Both the position numbers and the translations under genes were made by a program. Under the pieces are notes generated by a model. It ran no database searches and was not told the origin of the DNA. It saw only the letters and a program-made list of their open reading frames with translations. From an uncultured Eubacteriales bacterium (GTDB lineage: Bacteria > Bacillota > Clostridia > Christensenellales > CAG-138), in contig UQOG01000109.1 of NCBI GenBank assembly GCA_900542615.1, positions 1 through 6,527 of the forward strand: a stretch of 6,527 nucleotides of DNA, given 5' to 3'. Below, one piece after another: positions 1-5,584 of the stretch (position 1 is the first letter of the stretch; the number at the start of each line of letters is the position of its first letter).

Positions 1-72
1 GGGCCTTGGCCCCGCTGCGCCGCCGCCCCGGCGCACCGGCCTACCGGAAGGCAGGACCGCGCCCCCGGCAAA

Positions 73-101
73 GCCGCTGCCCATGCCCTACGGGCAGCGG
101 C
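73..101. repeat. Perfect 10-bp inverted repeat (hairpin)
   Basis: GCCGCTGCCC at 73-82 is exactly complementary to GGGCAGCGGC at 92-101, with a 9-nt loop. No T-tract follows on either strand, so it does not look like an intrinsic terminator. It may be part of a terminator-like or repetitive intergenic structure from the unseen upstream gene; its function is unknown. Confidence 0.6.
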
Positions 102-168
102 GGCTTACACCGCCAGCCGCGGGCTACCGCCCCAAGCCGTCCACAGCCGCTGTTGCGCGACTATCGCC

Positions 169-252
169 GTGCGCGCAGCACCGCTGTGCGCGTAGCACCG
201 CTGTGCGCGCAGCACCGCTGTGCGCGTAGCACCGCTGTGCGCGCAGCACCGC
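169..252. repeat. Five-copy 17-bp tandem repeat with alternating C/T units
   Basis: The unit GTGCGCGYAGCACCGCT starts at 169, 186, 203, 220 and 237; the fifth copy lacks only its final T. The single variable base (position 8) alternates strictly C, T, C, T, C, so the array has a 34-bp higher-order period, suggesting growth by duplication of a two-unit block. Each unit contains GTGC and GCAC separated by 5 nt, so it could form a small 4-bp hairpin in single-stranded DNA or RNA. A 17-bp period cannot keep one protein frame, which argues against coding function. The array ends about 40 bp upstream of the mnmG-operon promoter. The role is unknown; candidates are a variable-number repeat or a DNA structural or binding element. 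Confidence 0.9.
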
Positions 253-288
253 GCAAGGCCGAGGTGGACGCAGGGAAATAAAGAAAGT

Positions 289-306
289 ATTTCCCAAACG
301 GGAATT
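289..306. promoter_or_regulatory. Interrupted dyad overlapping the -35 region (possible operator)
   Basis: ATTTCCC (289-295) and GGGAATT (300-306) form an inverted repeat around AAAC, with one mismatch. The inner TTCCC/GGGAA arms are perfect. It lies over the -35 zone and the start of the spacer of the promoter whose -10 is at 313-318, a place where a bound protein would block RNA polymerase. The half-sites resemble the Bacillus Noc-binding sequence ATTTCCCGGGAAAT, but they are split by 4 extra bases. An operator role is inference. Confidence 0.35.
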
Positions 307-318
307 GTTTGTTATAAT
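290..318 (+). promoter_or_regulatory. Extended -10 promoter for the mnmG-rsmG-noc operon
   Basis: A consensus TATAAT lies at 313-318, preceded by TG at 310-311 with one base between, which is the extended -10 motif. At 17 bp spacing the -35 position reads TTTCCC (290-295), a weak match to TTGACA, which fits a promoter relying on its extended -10. The surrounding bases (about 277-318) are distinctly richer in A/T than the flanks. The predicted transcription start is near 325, leaving a leader of about 140 nt before mnmG. It is the only convincing plus-strand sigma-A promoter seen upstream of the three-gene operon. Confidence 0.7.
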
Positions 319-371
319 GGATCTGGAAAGAATCGGGAAGGCGTTCCGGCGCAGCGGGGGCGCCTCCTGTG

Positions 372-398
372 AAAACCGCCTGGACCAGGCGGGTTTTT
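372..398 (+). terminator. Intrinsic terminator-like hairpin in the mnmG leader (candidate attenuator)
   Basis: CCGCCT (376-381) pairs with AGGCGG (387-392) around the 5-nt loop GGACC. An A-run (372-375) precedes the stem, and one G followed by TTTTT (394-398) comes after it. This is the layout of a factor-independent terminator, placed between the predicted transcription start (about 325) and the mnmG start (464). Upstream, bases 339-343 (AGGCG) can pair with 361-365 or alternatively with 377-381 (both CGCCT). The second pairing would disrupt the terminator, giving a possible anti-terminator switch. Alternatively, the promoter and terminator could delimit a small RNA of about 75 nt. No known riboswitch or T-box consensus is recognisable. 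Confidence 0.5.
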
Positions 399-463
399 GA
401 TGTGGAAGGAAGTGCGGATCCTGTCGGATTGTGGGGGGCCGGCGTCCTGGAAAGGGAGAATGT

Positions 464-2344
464 ATGCAGACCTATGGAGCGGGAAACTATGACGCCATCG
501 TGCTGGGAGCGGGGCACGCGGGTTGCGAGGCAGCGTTGGCTCTCGCCCGGATGGGATACCGCACCTTGTGTTTGACCATCAACCTGGACGCGGTGGCGCT
601 GATGGCCTGCAACCCGGCCATCGGCGGCACCTCCAAGGGGCATCTGGTGCGGGAGGTGGACGCCCTGGGCGGGGAAATGGGCCTGGCGGCGGACGACACC
701 TTCATCCAGATGCGCATGATCAATACCGGCAAGGGGCCGGCCGTGCATTCATTAAGGGCCCAGATGGACAAGCGCCGGTATCATGAGCGCATGAAGCGGG
801 CCCTGGAGGAGCAGGAAAACCTGGAGCTGAAGATGGGGGAGTGCACCCAGATCCTGGTGGAGCATGGCCGGGTGACGGGCATATTAGCGGCCGGCGGTAT
901 CAAATACGGCTGCCGGGCGGTGGTGGTGGCCACCGGGGTATATATGAAAAGCACCATCCTCATCGGCAACCATGTGACCAAGAGCGGGCCCAGCGGGCTA
1001 TTGCGTTCGGAAAAGCTATCGGATTCCCTGGCGGGGCTAGGTTTTTCCATCCGCCGGTTCAAGACCGGCACCCCGGCCCGGGTCAGCCGGCGAAGCCTGG
1101 ATTTCGGGGAAATGGAGCCCCAGTATGGGGATGAGCCGGCCCCCAGGTTTTCGTTTATCTCCCCATGGGAGGAGCGGGCGCAGGATCCCTGCTATCTTAC
1201 CTATACCAACGCCGAGACCCATAAGATCATTCTGGAAAACATCCATCGCAGCGCCATGTACAGCGGCCTGGTGACGGGCACGGGCACCCGGTATTGCCCC
1301 AGCATCGAGGATAAGCTGATGCGGTTCCGGGACAAGGAGCGGCACCAGCTGTTCATCGAGCCGGAGGGCCGCAGCACAGGGGAAATGTATGTGCAGGGCA
1401 TGAGCACCAGCCTGCCCTACGACGTGCAGGTGGACATGCTCCACACCCTGCCGGGGCTTCGCCGTTGCGAGGTGATGCGGCCGGGGTATGCCATCGAGTA
1501 CGACTGCATCGACCCCTTGGCCCTGGACCTTACCCTGGGGGCCAAGCATGTGGAAGGGCTGTATTGCGCCGGGCAGATCAACGGCAGCTCCGGCTATGAG
1601 GAAGCGGCGGCCCAGGGGCTGTTTGCGGGCATCAACTGCGGCCTGTGGCTGCGGGGGGAGCCGCCCCTGCTGCTGTCCCGATCCGACGGGTATATGGGGG
1701 TGCTGGTGGACGACCTGGCCACCAAGGGCACCAACGAGCCCTACCGGATGATGACCTCCCGGGCGGAATACCGGCTGCTATTGCGGCAGGATAACGCGGA
1801 CCTTCGGCTGACGGAGCGGGGGCTGCGCACGGGCCTGATCTCCCCGGCCCGGTATGATAAGCTCATGCGCAAGCGGGAGGATATGGCGCGGGCCATGGCT
1901 GCCCTGGGCGGGTCGGCGCCCCCGTCGGAGGCGCTGAACCGGCTGCTGCAGGAAAAGGGGGAGCCCCCGGTGCAGACCGGGGTCAAGCTCTTTGACCTAC
2001 TGCGCCGCCGGAGCATCGGGTATACGGATCTATTGCGCATCGCCCCCTTGCCGGACATTTCCCCGGAAGCCCGGGAGCAGGTGGAGATCACCGCCCGGTA
2101 TGACGGGTATATTCAAAAGCAGGCCCAGCAAGTGGCCCGCTTCGCCGCCCTGGAGGAGCGGGAGCTGCCCACGGACGTGGATTACAATACCATCAAGGGC
2201 CTGCGGCTGGAGGCACGGCAAAAGCTCAACGCCCAGCGGCCCCGGAACATCGGCCAGGCGGGCCGGATCAGCGGGGTATCCCCGGCGGATGTGGCGGTGC
2301 TGCTGGTATATCTCAAGGCAAAGGAGGGGGAAGCCCGTGGATGA
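464..2344 (+). CDS. mnmG: tRNA uridine-5-carboxymethylaminomethyl(34) synthesis enzyme MnmG (GidA)
   Basis: The 626-residue protein matches the usual length (E. coli about 629) and is collinear with MnmG throughout. This FAD enzyme works with the GTPase MnmE in the cytoplasm to add the carboxymethylaminomethyl or aminomethyl group at wobble U34 of certain tRNAs. Visible motifs are the Rossmann FAD loop GAGHAG (15-20), CNPAIGG with Cys49, the signature RYCPSIEDK (276-284) with Cys278, and AGQING-SSGYEEAAAQG (369-385). Cys49 and Cys278 correspond to the two conserved functional cysteines. The C-terminal MnmE/tRNA-interacting helical domain is intact. ATG 464 is chosen because AAAGGGAG (451-458) lies 5 nt upstream and the protein then starts just before the FAD strand; the in-frame GTG at 431 adds 11 residues unlike the family. 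It is the first gene of the operon and overlaps rsmG by 8 nt. mnmE is not in the window. Confidence 0.98.
   Translation: MQTYGAGNYDAIVLGAGHAGCEAALALARMGYRTLCLTINLDAVALMACNPAIGGTSKGHLVREVDALGGEMGLAADDTFIQMRMINTGKGPAVHSLRAQMDKRRYHERMKRALEEQENLELKMGECTQILVEHGRVTGILAAGGIKYGCRAVVVATGVYMKSTILIGNHVTKSGPSGLLRSEKLSDSLAGLGFSIRRFKTGTPARVSRRSLDFGEMEPQYGDEPAPRFSFISPWEERAQDPCYLTYTNAETHKIILENIHRSAMYSGLVTGTGTRYCPSIEDKLMRFRDKERHQLFIEPEGRSTGEMYVQGMSTSLPYDVQVDMLHTLPGLRRCEVMRPGYAIEYDCIDPLALDLTLGAKHVEGLYCAGQINGSSGYEEAAAQGLFAGINCGLWLRGEPPLLLSRSDGYMGVLVDDLATKGTNEPYRMMTSRAEYRLLLRQDNADLRLTERGLRTGLISPARYDKLMRKREDMARAMAALGGSAPPSEALNRLLQEKGEPPVQTGVKLFDLLRRRSIGYTDLLRIAPLPDISPEAREQVEITARYDGYIQKQAQQVARFAALEERELPTDVDYNTIKGLRLEARQKLNAQRPRNIGQAGRISGVSPADVAVLLVYLKAKEGEARG
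2321..2339 (+). promoter_or_regulatory. Strong Shine-Dalgarno site fixing a GTG start for rsmG inside mnmG
   Basis: AAGGAGG (2321-2327), within the last codons of mnmG, lies 9 nt before GTG 2337-2339. No in-frame ATG exists until codon 10 (2363). The nearby ATG at 2341 is in another frame and overlaps the mnmG stop. The strong site and the 8-nt overlap suggest translational coupling of rsmG to mnmG. Confidence 0.8.
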
Positions 2345-3023
2345 AACCCTTTATACCCGGTGGATGCCCCAATTGACCCCGGAGCAGATAAGGGCCTTTG
2401 CCCTGTATCAGGACATGCTGCAGGATTGGAACAGCCGCATGAACCTGACCGCCATCACCCAGCCGGAGGAGGTGGCCAGCAAGCATTTTGCGGACAGCGT
2501 CCTGCCTGCGGCCCTGCTGCCCCCCCGGGCCAAGGTGATCGACGTGGGCACCGGCGCCGGCTTTCCCGGCCTGCCCCTTCGGATCCTGCGGCCGGACATC
2601 CAGCTGACCCTGCTGGATTCCCTGCAAAAGCGCATCGGGTTTTTGACCGCCCTGTGCCAGGCCCTGGGCTTTGCCGACGTGACCCTGCTTCATGCCCGGG
2701 CCGAGGACGCGGGCCGAAACCCGGCCCTGCGGGGCAGGTTCGACATCGCCCTGTCCCGGGCGGTGGCCCCCTTTCCCGTGCTGCTGGAGCTGACCGTCCC
2801 CTTCCTGAAGGTGGGAGGTAAGTCCCTGATGTATAAGGGCCCCCAGGCCCAAAGCGAATTGCAGGAAGGGAAAAACGCTTGCAAGGCGCTCCATTGCAAC
2901 ACGGAGCTGCTGCATTATGCCCCCCCTTGGGGGGAACGGTATGTGATCGTGGCCGCCAAGGCCGGCGATACCCCCAAAGCCTATCCCCGCAAGGCAGGCA
3001 CCCCTGCCAAATCCCCCCTGTAA
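2337..3023 (+). CDS. rsmG: 16S rRNA (guanine(527)-N7)-methyltransferase RsmG (GidB)
   Basis: A 228-residue protein within the family's usual range. RsmG is a cytoplasmic S-adenosylmethionine-dependent enzyme that methylates N7 of G527 in the 530 loop of 16S rRNA; in other bacteria its loss gives low-level streptomycin resistance. Recognisable parts are the N-terminal WNSRMNLTAI segment (31-40), HFADS (50-54), and the glycine-rich SAM-binding strand and loop VIDVGTGAGFPGLPL (67-81). They continue with LLDSLQKR (92-99), RAEDA (121-125), SRAVAPF (140-146) and the diagnostic C-terminal tail YPRKAGTPAKSPL (216-228). Nothing is missing from the catalytic fold. The start is GTG 2337, supported by AAGGAGG and overlapping the end of mnmG. 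noc follows after a 49-nt gap without a visible promoter or terminator, so the three genes are probably co-transcribed. Confidence 0.97.
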   Translation: MDETLYTRWMPQLTPEQIRAFALYQDMLQDWNSRMNLTAITQPEEVASKHFADSVLPAALLPPRAKVIDVGTGAGFPGLPLRILRPDIQLTLLDSLQKRIGFLTALCQALGFADVTLLHARAEDAGRNPALRGRFDIALSRAVAPFPVLLELTVPFLKVGGKSLMYKGPQAQSELQEGKNACKALHCNTELLHYAPPWGERYVIVAAKAGDTPKAYPRKAGTPAKSPL

Positions 3024-3072
3024 GCCTGGGGGGCCATACCATTTCATCTCATCAACCAAAGGAGTATGCCCT

Positions 3073-3915
3073 ATGGCCGTGTTCGACTTTATCAAAGACG
3101 CCCCCGCCCGTGGCCAGACCGAGGATAAACGCCTGGCCCAGATCCCCATCCAACGGATCCAGCCCAACCCCAACCAGCCCCGCCATACCTTTGACGAGGA
3201 AAGCATCGCGGAATTGGCCCAATCCATTCGCCAGGTGGGCTTGATCCAGCCCCTGATCGTGCGCCGGGCCGGGGATCATTACGAGCTGGTGGCGGGCGAG
3301 CGGCGGTTGCGGGCCTGCAAAAGCCTGGGCATGGAGGATGTAACCTGCATCGTCCAGGCGTCGGTGGAGGAGGAAGCCTCCGCCATGATGGCCCTCATCG
3401 AAAATTTGCAGCGGGAGGACCTTTATTTCCTGGAGGAGGCCCAGTGCTATTACACCCTGCTCACCACCTATGACCTGACCCAGGAAGAGCTGGCCCAGCG
3501 CCTGGGAAAAAGCCAATCCTCCATCGCCAACAAGCTGCGGGTGCTGCGCCTCCCCTCCAGCGTGAAGGCCGCCATGAAGGAACAGGGCCTTACCGAACGC
3601 CATGCCCGCGCCCTGCTCAAGCTCAAAAACGAAAAGGAACAGCTGGCCGTGGTGCGCAAGGTGGCGGAAAAGGGCCTCTCCGTCAAGGAGACCGAACGCT
3701 TGGTGGAAAAAACCCTGGACCGGCTCTATGACGCCCGGGCCGACGGCGCAAAACCCCGGCCCATCATCGTGCGCATGGTCAAGGATTACCGCCTCTTTAT
3801 GAATACCATCAACAGCGCCATCAACCAGCTCCGGGAGGCCGGTATGCGGGTAGAAGTGGATCAGCAGGACGCCCCCGACGGAGTGGATATCCACATCTTT
3901 GTCCGCCGGCCCTGA
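3073..3915 (+). CDS. noc: Nucleoid occlusion protein Noc (ParB/Spo0J family)
   Basis: A 280-residue ParB-family CTPase and DNA-binding protein. In Bacillus, Noc binds dispersed sites, loads as a CTP-dependent clamp and tethers DNA to the membrane, keeping FtsZ rings off the nucleoid. Visible here are a short hydrophobic/amphipathic N-terminus (MAVFDFIKD, a candidate membrane-targeting helix) and the ParB N-domain with the CTP motifs GERR (75-78) and ENLQR (110-114). A helix-turn-helix spans about 135-160, and the C-terminal Noc-type region includes KDYRLFMNTI (237-246). Residues Q148, K154, R159 and R176 occupy the four positions reported to separate Noc from ParB DNA specificity and resemble the Noc set (Q, K, K, R), which together with the position after rsmG favours Noc over Spo0J/ParB. 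ATG 3073 follows AAAGGAG (3058-3064) by 8 nt. It is the last gene of the operon; soj and spo0J do not follow. Confidence 0.9.
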   Translation: MAVFDFIKDAPARGQTEDKRLAQIPIQRIQPNPNQPRHTFDEESIAELAQSIRQVGLIQPLIVRRAGDHYELVAGERRLRACKSLGMEDVTCIVQASVEEEASAMMALIENLQREDLYFLEEAQCYYTLLTTYDLTQEELAQRLGKSQSSIANKLRVLRLPSSVKAAMKEQGLTERHARALLKLKNEKEQLAVVRKVAEKGLSVKETERLVEKTLDRLYDARADGAKPRPIIVRMVKDYRLFMNTINSAINQLREAGMRVEVDQQDAPDGVDIHIFVRRP

Positions 3916-4162
3916 GCATTCCTTTCGTTGGGCCGCTGCCGCCGGGGGGGCGGTCAGACGGGGGGCTACCCGCCCCCTTCGCAGTTCGCAAAGGTCGTTG
4001 GGCGTCGCCGCCAAGGCAGCTTCCTTCAACTCCCTTGCTCACTGGGCTTCCGCCTCGCTTTTTCCGCCACTGGCGGCGCTCGGCTCCGCCCCCCTTTCGC
4101 TTTTGAAAAAAGCGGGGGAAAACCGGCTGGAAAACTTTTCCGGTTTTCTGGCGGATTATGCC
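3916..4162. other. Structured gene-free region downstream of noc
   Basis: No convincing gene lies here. Open frames run through in more than one frame and on both strands, without ribosome binding sites or recognisable domains. The DNA is rich in inverted repeats. GGGGGCGG (3946-3953) pairs with CCGCCCCC (3970-3977). CGCTTTT (4098-4104) pairs with AAAAGCG (4108-4114), flanked by C5-6 and G4-5 runs. GAAAACCGG (4118-4126) pairs with CCGGTTTTC (4140-4148). None is followed by a clean T-tract, so they look like folding or repeat structure rather than ordinary terminators. A degenerate or dispersed intergenic repeat is possible, but one window cannot show it. Confidence 0.5.
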
Positions 4163-4197
4163 AGCCCGCCGCTCATCAGGAGCGGCGGGCTCGTTTT
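4163..4197 (+). terminator. Intrinsic terminator of the mnmG-rsmG-noc operon
   Basis: AGCCCGCCGCTC (4163-4174) is perfectly complementary to GAGCGGCGGGCT (4180-4191), with a 5-nt loop ATCAG, followed by CG and TTTT (4194-4197). This strong 12-bp GC-rich stem plus T-tract is a standard factor-independent terminator on the plus strand. It lies about 250 nt downstream of the noc stop, giving the operon a long structured 3' UTR. Confidence 0.85.
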
Positions 4198-4299
4198 GTG
4201 GATAGGAAACCGGGGCGGGAAAAGGACGGTGGATGGATCGTTTGGACGGTGGAATATCCCAGCGTTCCGGGCGGGGCGGCGGGCGCGCACAGCGCGCAC

Positions 4300-4342
4300 A
4301 AAGCAGGGGCGGGGCCCTCGGCCCTGCCCCTGCTTTGGTTTT
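4300..4342 (+). terminator. Second plus-strand intrinsic terminator (hairpin 1 of a three-hairpin cluster)
   Basis: Bases 4300-4316 pair with 4320-4336 in a 17-bp stem that has a single G-U pair (4311/4325) and a CTC loop. It begins AAAGCAGGGGC, ends GCCCCTGCTTT, and is followed by GG and TTTT (4339-4342). It is oriented to stop plus-strand read-through of the noc terminator. On the minus strand only CTTTG follows, so termination there should be weaker. Confidence 0.8.
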
Positions 4343-4380
4343 GTGGGGCAGGGGGCCTCAGGGCCCCCTGCCCCACAAAA
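4339..4380. repeat. Perfect 19-bp inverted repeat sharing both flanking T-tracts (hairpin 2)
   Basis: 4339-4357 (TTTTGTGGGGCAGGGGGCC) is exactly complementary to 4362-4380, with a 4-nt loop TCAG. The outer TTTT is the T-tract of the plus-strand terminator at 4300-4342. The outer AAAA is, on the minus strand, the T-tract of the terminator at 4377-4399. No further T-tract lies beyond either arm, so the hairpin is not itself a classical terminator. It may block RNA polymerase or exonucleases, or compete for the U-tracts. Confidence 0.85.
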
Positions 4381-4399
4381 CGCCGCCGCCCCGGCGGCG
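4377..4399 (-). terminator. Intrinsic terminator of the lipoprotein gene (hairpin 3)
   Basis: Read on the minus strand, CGCCGCCG (4399-4392) pairs with CGGCGGCG (4388-4381) around a GGG loop and is followed at once by TTTTG (4380-4376). This is a compact factor-independent terminator about 85 nt beyond the stop codon of the minus-strand metallophosphoesterase gene, facing the noc operon. Confidence 0.75.
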
Positions 4400-4483
4400 C
4401 GACCCCTACGGCGCCCGCCTCCCCCGCGCCGACGCTGACCCGGCGGTCATGGCGCGATCCCCCCAGGGCCGCAGAAAACCGTA

Positions 4484-5578
4484 TCAGGCCGACGGGACCG
4501 TCGCCTGGGACGATGAAGGCCGCCAGGGAATGGGGAACTGGACGTATTCCCGTTCCGGGTCCACGGCATATTTTTCATCCTGGGCGCCAGGGGTATCGTA
4601 ATAGCGGTAATCCGCCAGCAAGGGGGAATAGCTGTAGACTCGTATCACGCCTTCCCCTTCGTCCACCTGCATAAAGCGCATATAGCCGCTGCCGCCCTCC
4701 TGGCCCGCCGCCTGGTAATTGCCCATCATCTGGTAGACCGTGCGGTCCTGTACCCCGTCCCCATCGTCGTCAAAGACGGCGGGAATGCAGGCCACATTGT
4801 ACCGGTGGCCGCACAGCACCAGGTACAGGTTGGGACATTGGGCGACAACCTGCTGATAATAGGCCTCTCCTGTGTCCGAGCGCTCCAGCTTGGTGGTAAA
4901 ATAATCGTGCAGGCACAGCACCCCCACCCGGTCGGGATGGCTGTCCAGGGCTTCCCGCACCCATTGGATGGCCGCCTCGTCCGGGGCGTATCCCATATAT
5001 ACGAAAATATATTGGGTATTGCCCGCCTCCCACAGGTCATAGTGGCCCCGGTTGTCCGCATAGGAGGCGGCATAGCAGGGACGTAAGGATGCTTCCGTTT
5101 CCCCGAAATAACGGGAAAAATAGGAATAGTTCCCCTCATTGGAATGCACGTCGTGATTGCCCGCCAGCACCCCGCCGGGAATTCGGGCCAGGGAAGCCAT
5201 GGCCCGGACGGCTACCTCCCATTGTTCCTCCTTGTTGTAGCTGTTTACCAGGTCGCCGGTATGGACAAAATAACGCAGGTTCAGCCGTTCCTGCTCATCC
5301 CGTAAAAACCGGGTCATGGCGTAGAAGGTATCCGGCCATTTTTCGCTGTAATATTGGGTGTCGCTGAGCCAGGCGATGGTATAAACCCCATCCTGGGCGG
5401 TCAGGGCGTCCGGCTCCGGGGTGGGGGTGGGGACCGGGGTAGGCGCCGGGGTAGGCGTTGGCGAGGGCGCGGGGGTCTGGAGCAGCGCGGGAGAAGGCGC
5501 TAAGACTTGTTCCGGCGCTCCGCAGCCTGTAAAAAGCAGGCACAGCAAAAGTAAATAAAGAAAGATCCTGCGTTTCAT
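4484..5578 (-). CDS. Secreted lipoprotein with calcineurin-like metallophosphoesterase domain
   Basis: A 364-residue predicted lipoprotein. The N-terminus has KRR, a Leu-rich core and the lipobox LFTGC, so Cys19 should be lipidated and the protein anchored outside the membrane. A Pro/Thr/Ser spacer (about 29-57) precedes the phosphoesterase domain, which shows SDTQ (72-75), GDLV (108-111), GNHD (140-143), LHD (His224-Asp225) and GHRY (257-260). These are the ordered metal-binding blocks of the calcineurin-like superfamily, but the last block is normally GHxH and here ends in Tyr260. An Asp-rich DxDxDG loop (270-275) might bind calcium. The substrate is unknown; extracellular phosphomonoester, phosphodiester or wall-polymer hydrolysis would fit the fold. 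ATG 5578 is chosen because it starts the signal peptide, but the nearest GGAGG is 19 nt away, too far for normal use. The gene converges on noc and diverges from lepB. Confidence 0.88.
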   Translation of the reverse strand: MKRRIFLYLLLLCLLFTGCGAPEQVLAPSPALLQTPAPSPTPTPAPTPVPTPTPEPDALTAQDGVYTIAWLSDTQYYSEKWPDTFYAMTRFLRDEQERLNLRYFVHTGDLVNSYNKEEQWEVAVRAMASLARIPGGVLAGNHDVHSNEGNYSYFSRYFGETEASLRPCYAASYADNRGHYDLWEAGNTQYIFVYMGYAPDEAAIQWVREALDSHPDRVGVLCLHDYFTTKLERSDTGEAYYQQVVAQCPNLYLVLCGHRYNVACIPAVFDDDGDGVQDRTVYQMMGNYQAAGQEGGSGYMRFMQVDEGEGVIRVYSYSPLLADYRYYDTPGAQDEKYAVDPEREYVQFPIPWRPSSSQATVPSA

Positions 5579-5584
5579 AGCTTT

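Larger units (their letters stand above)
1..288. other. GC-rich gene-free region upstream of the mnmG operon
   Basis: No frame here encodes a protein I recognise. Reading frames are open on both strands, but they are rich in Arg, Ala and Pro, run through a 17-bp tandem repeat whose length is not a multiple of three, and lack a convincing ribosome binding site, as expected for stop-poor GC-rich DNA. MnmE, the usual upstream neighbour of mnmG in Firmicutes, does not end inside the window: its conserved C-terminal Cys-containing tail is not visible. The stretch contains an inverted repeat (73-101) and a tandem repeat (169-252). The first 13 bases read as a short GGGCC-TT-GGCCC hairpin and might be the tip of an upstream terminator cut by the window edge; this last point is a guess. 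Confidence 0.6.

Noticed and set aside
6..281. Plus-strand open frame of 91 codons near the window start
   Set aside because: Arg/Ala/Pro-rich, no ribosome binding site, runs through a 17-bp repeat that shifts frame each copy, and matches no family I know. GC-rich stop-poor DNA explains it.
369..575. Possible leader peptide from GTG 369
   Set aside because: The frame runs through the terminator hairpin and deep into mnmG. There is no clear ribosome binding site and no run of a regulatory codon, so a peptide-based attenuator is not supported.
161..748. Minus-strand open frame antisense to the start of mnmG
   Set aside because: It overlaps the certain mnmG gene and the tandem repeat, and its composition is that of an antisense shadow.
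2313..3227. Long minus-strand open frame antisense to rsmG and the start of noc
   Set aside because: Gly/Gln-rich translation is the complement of real codons in rsmG; no start signal and no domain.
3052..4029. 325-codon minus-strand open frame antisense to noc
   Set aside because: Covers the whole of noc on the opposite strand. Its length comes from the GC bias of third positions; no ribosome binding site or recognisable domain.
3887..4205. Two near-matches (8 of 9) to the DnaA box, at 3887-3895 and 4197-4205
   Set aside because: About one or two such matches are expected by chance in a window this long. One is inside the noc coding sequence (within the palindrome GTGGATATCCAC) and the other in a terminator tail. 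There is no cluster and no AT-rich unwinding region, so no origin call.
3899..4674. Two plus-strand open frames of 179 and 248 codons after noc
   Set aside because: They overlap each other in different frames, run through four terminator hairpins and, in one case, into the antisense of the lipoprotein gene; not credible as proteins.
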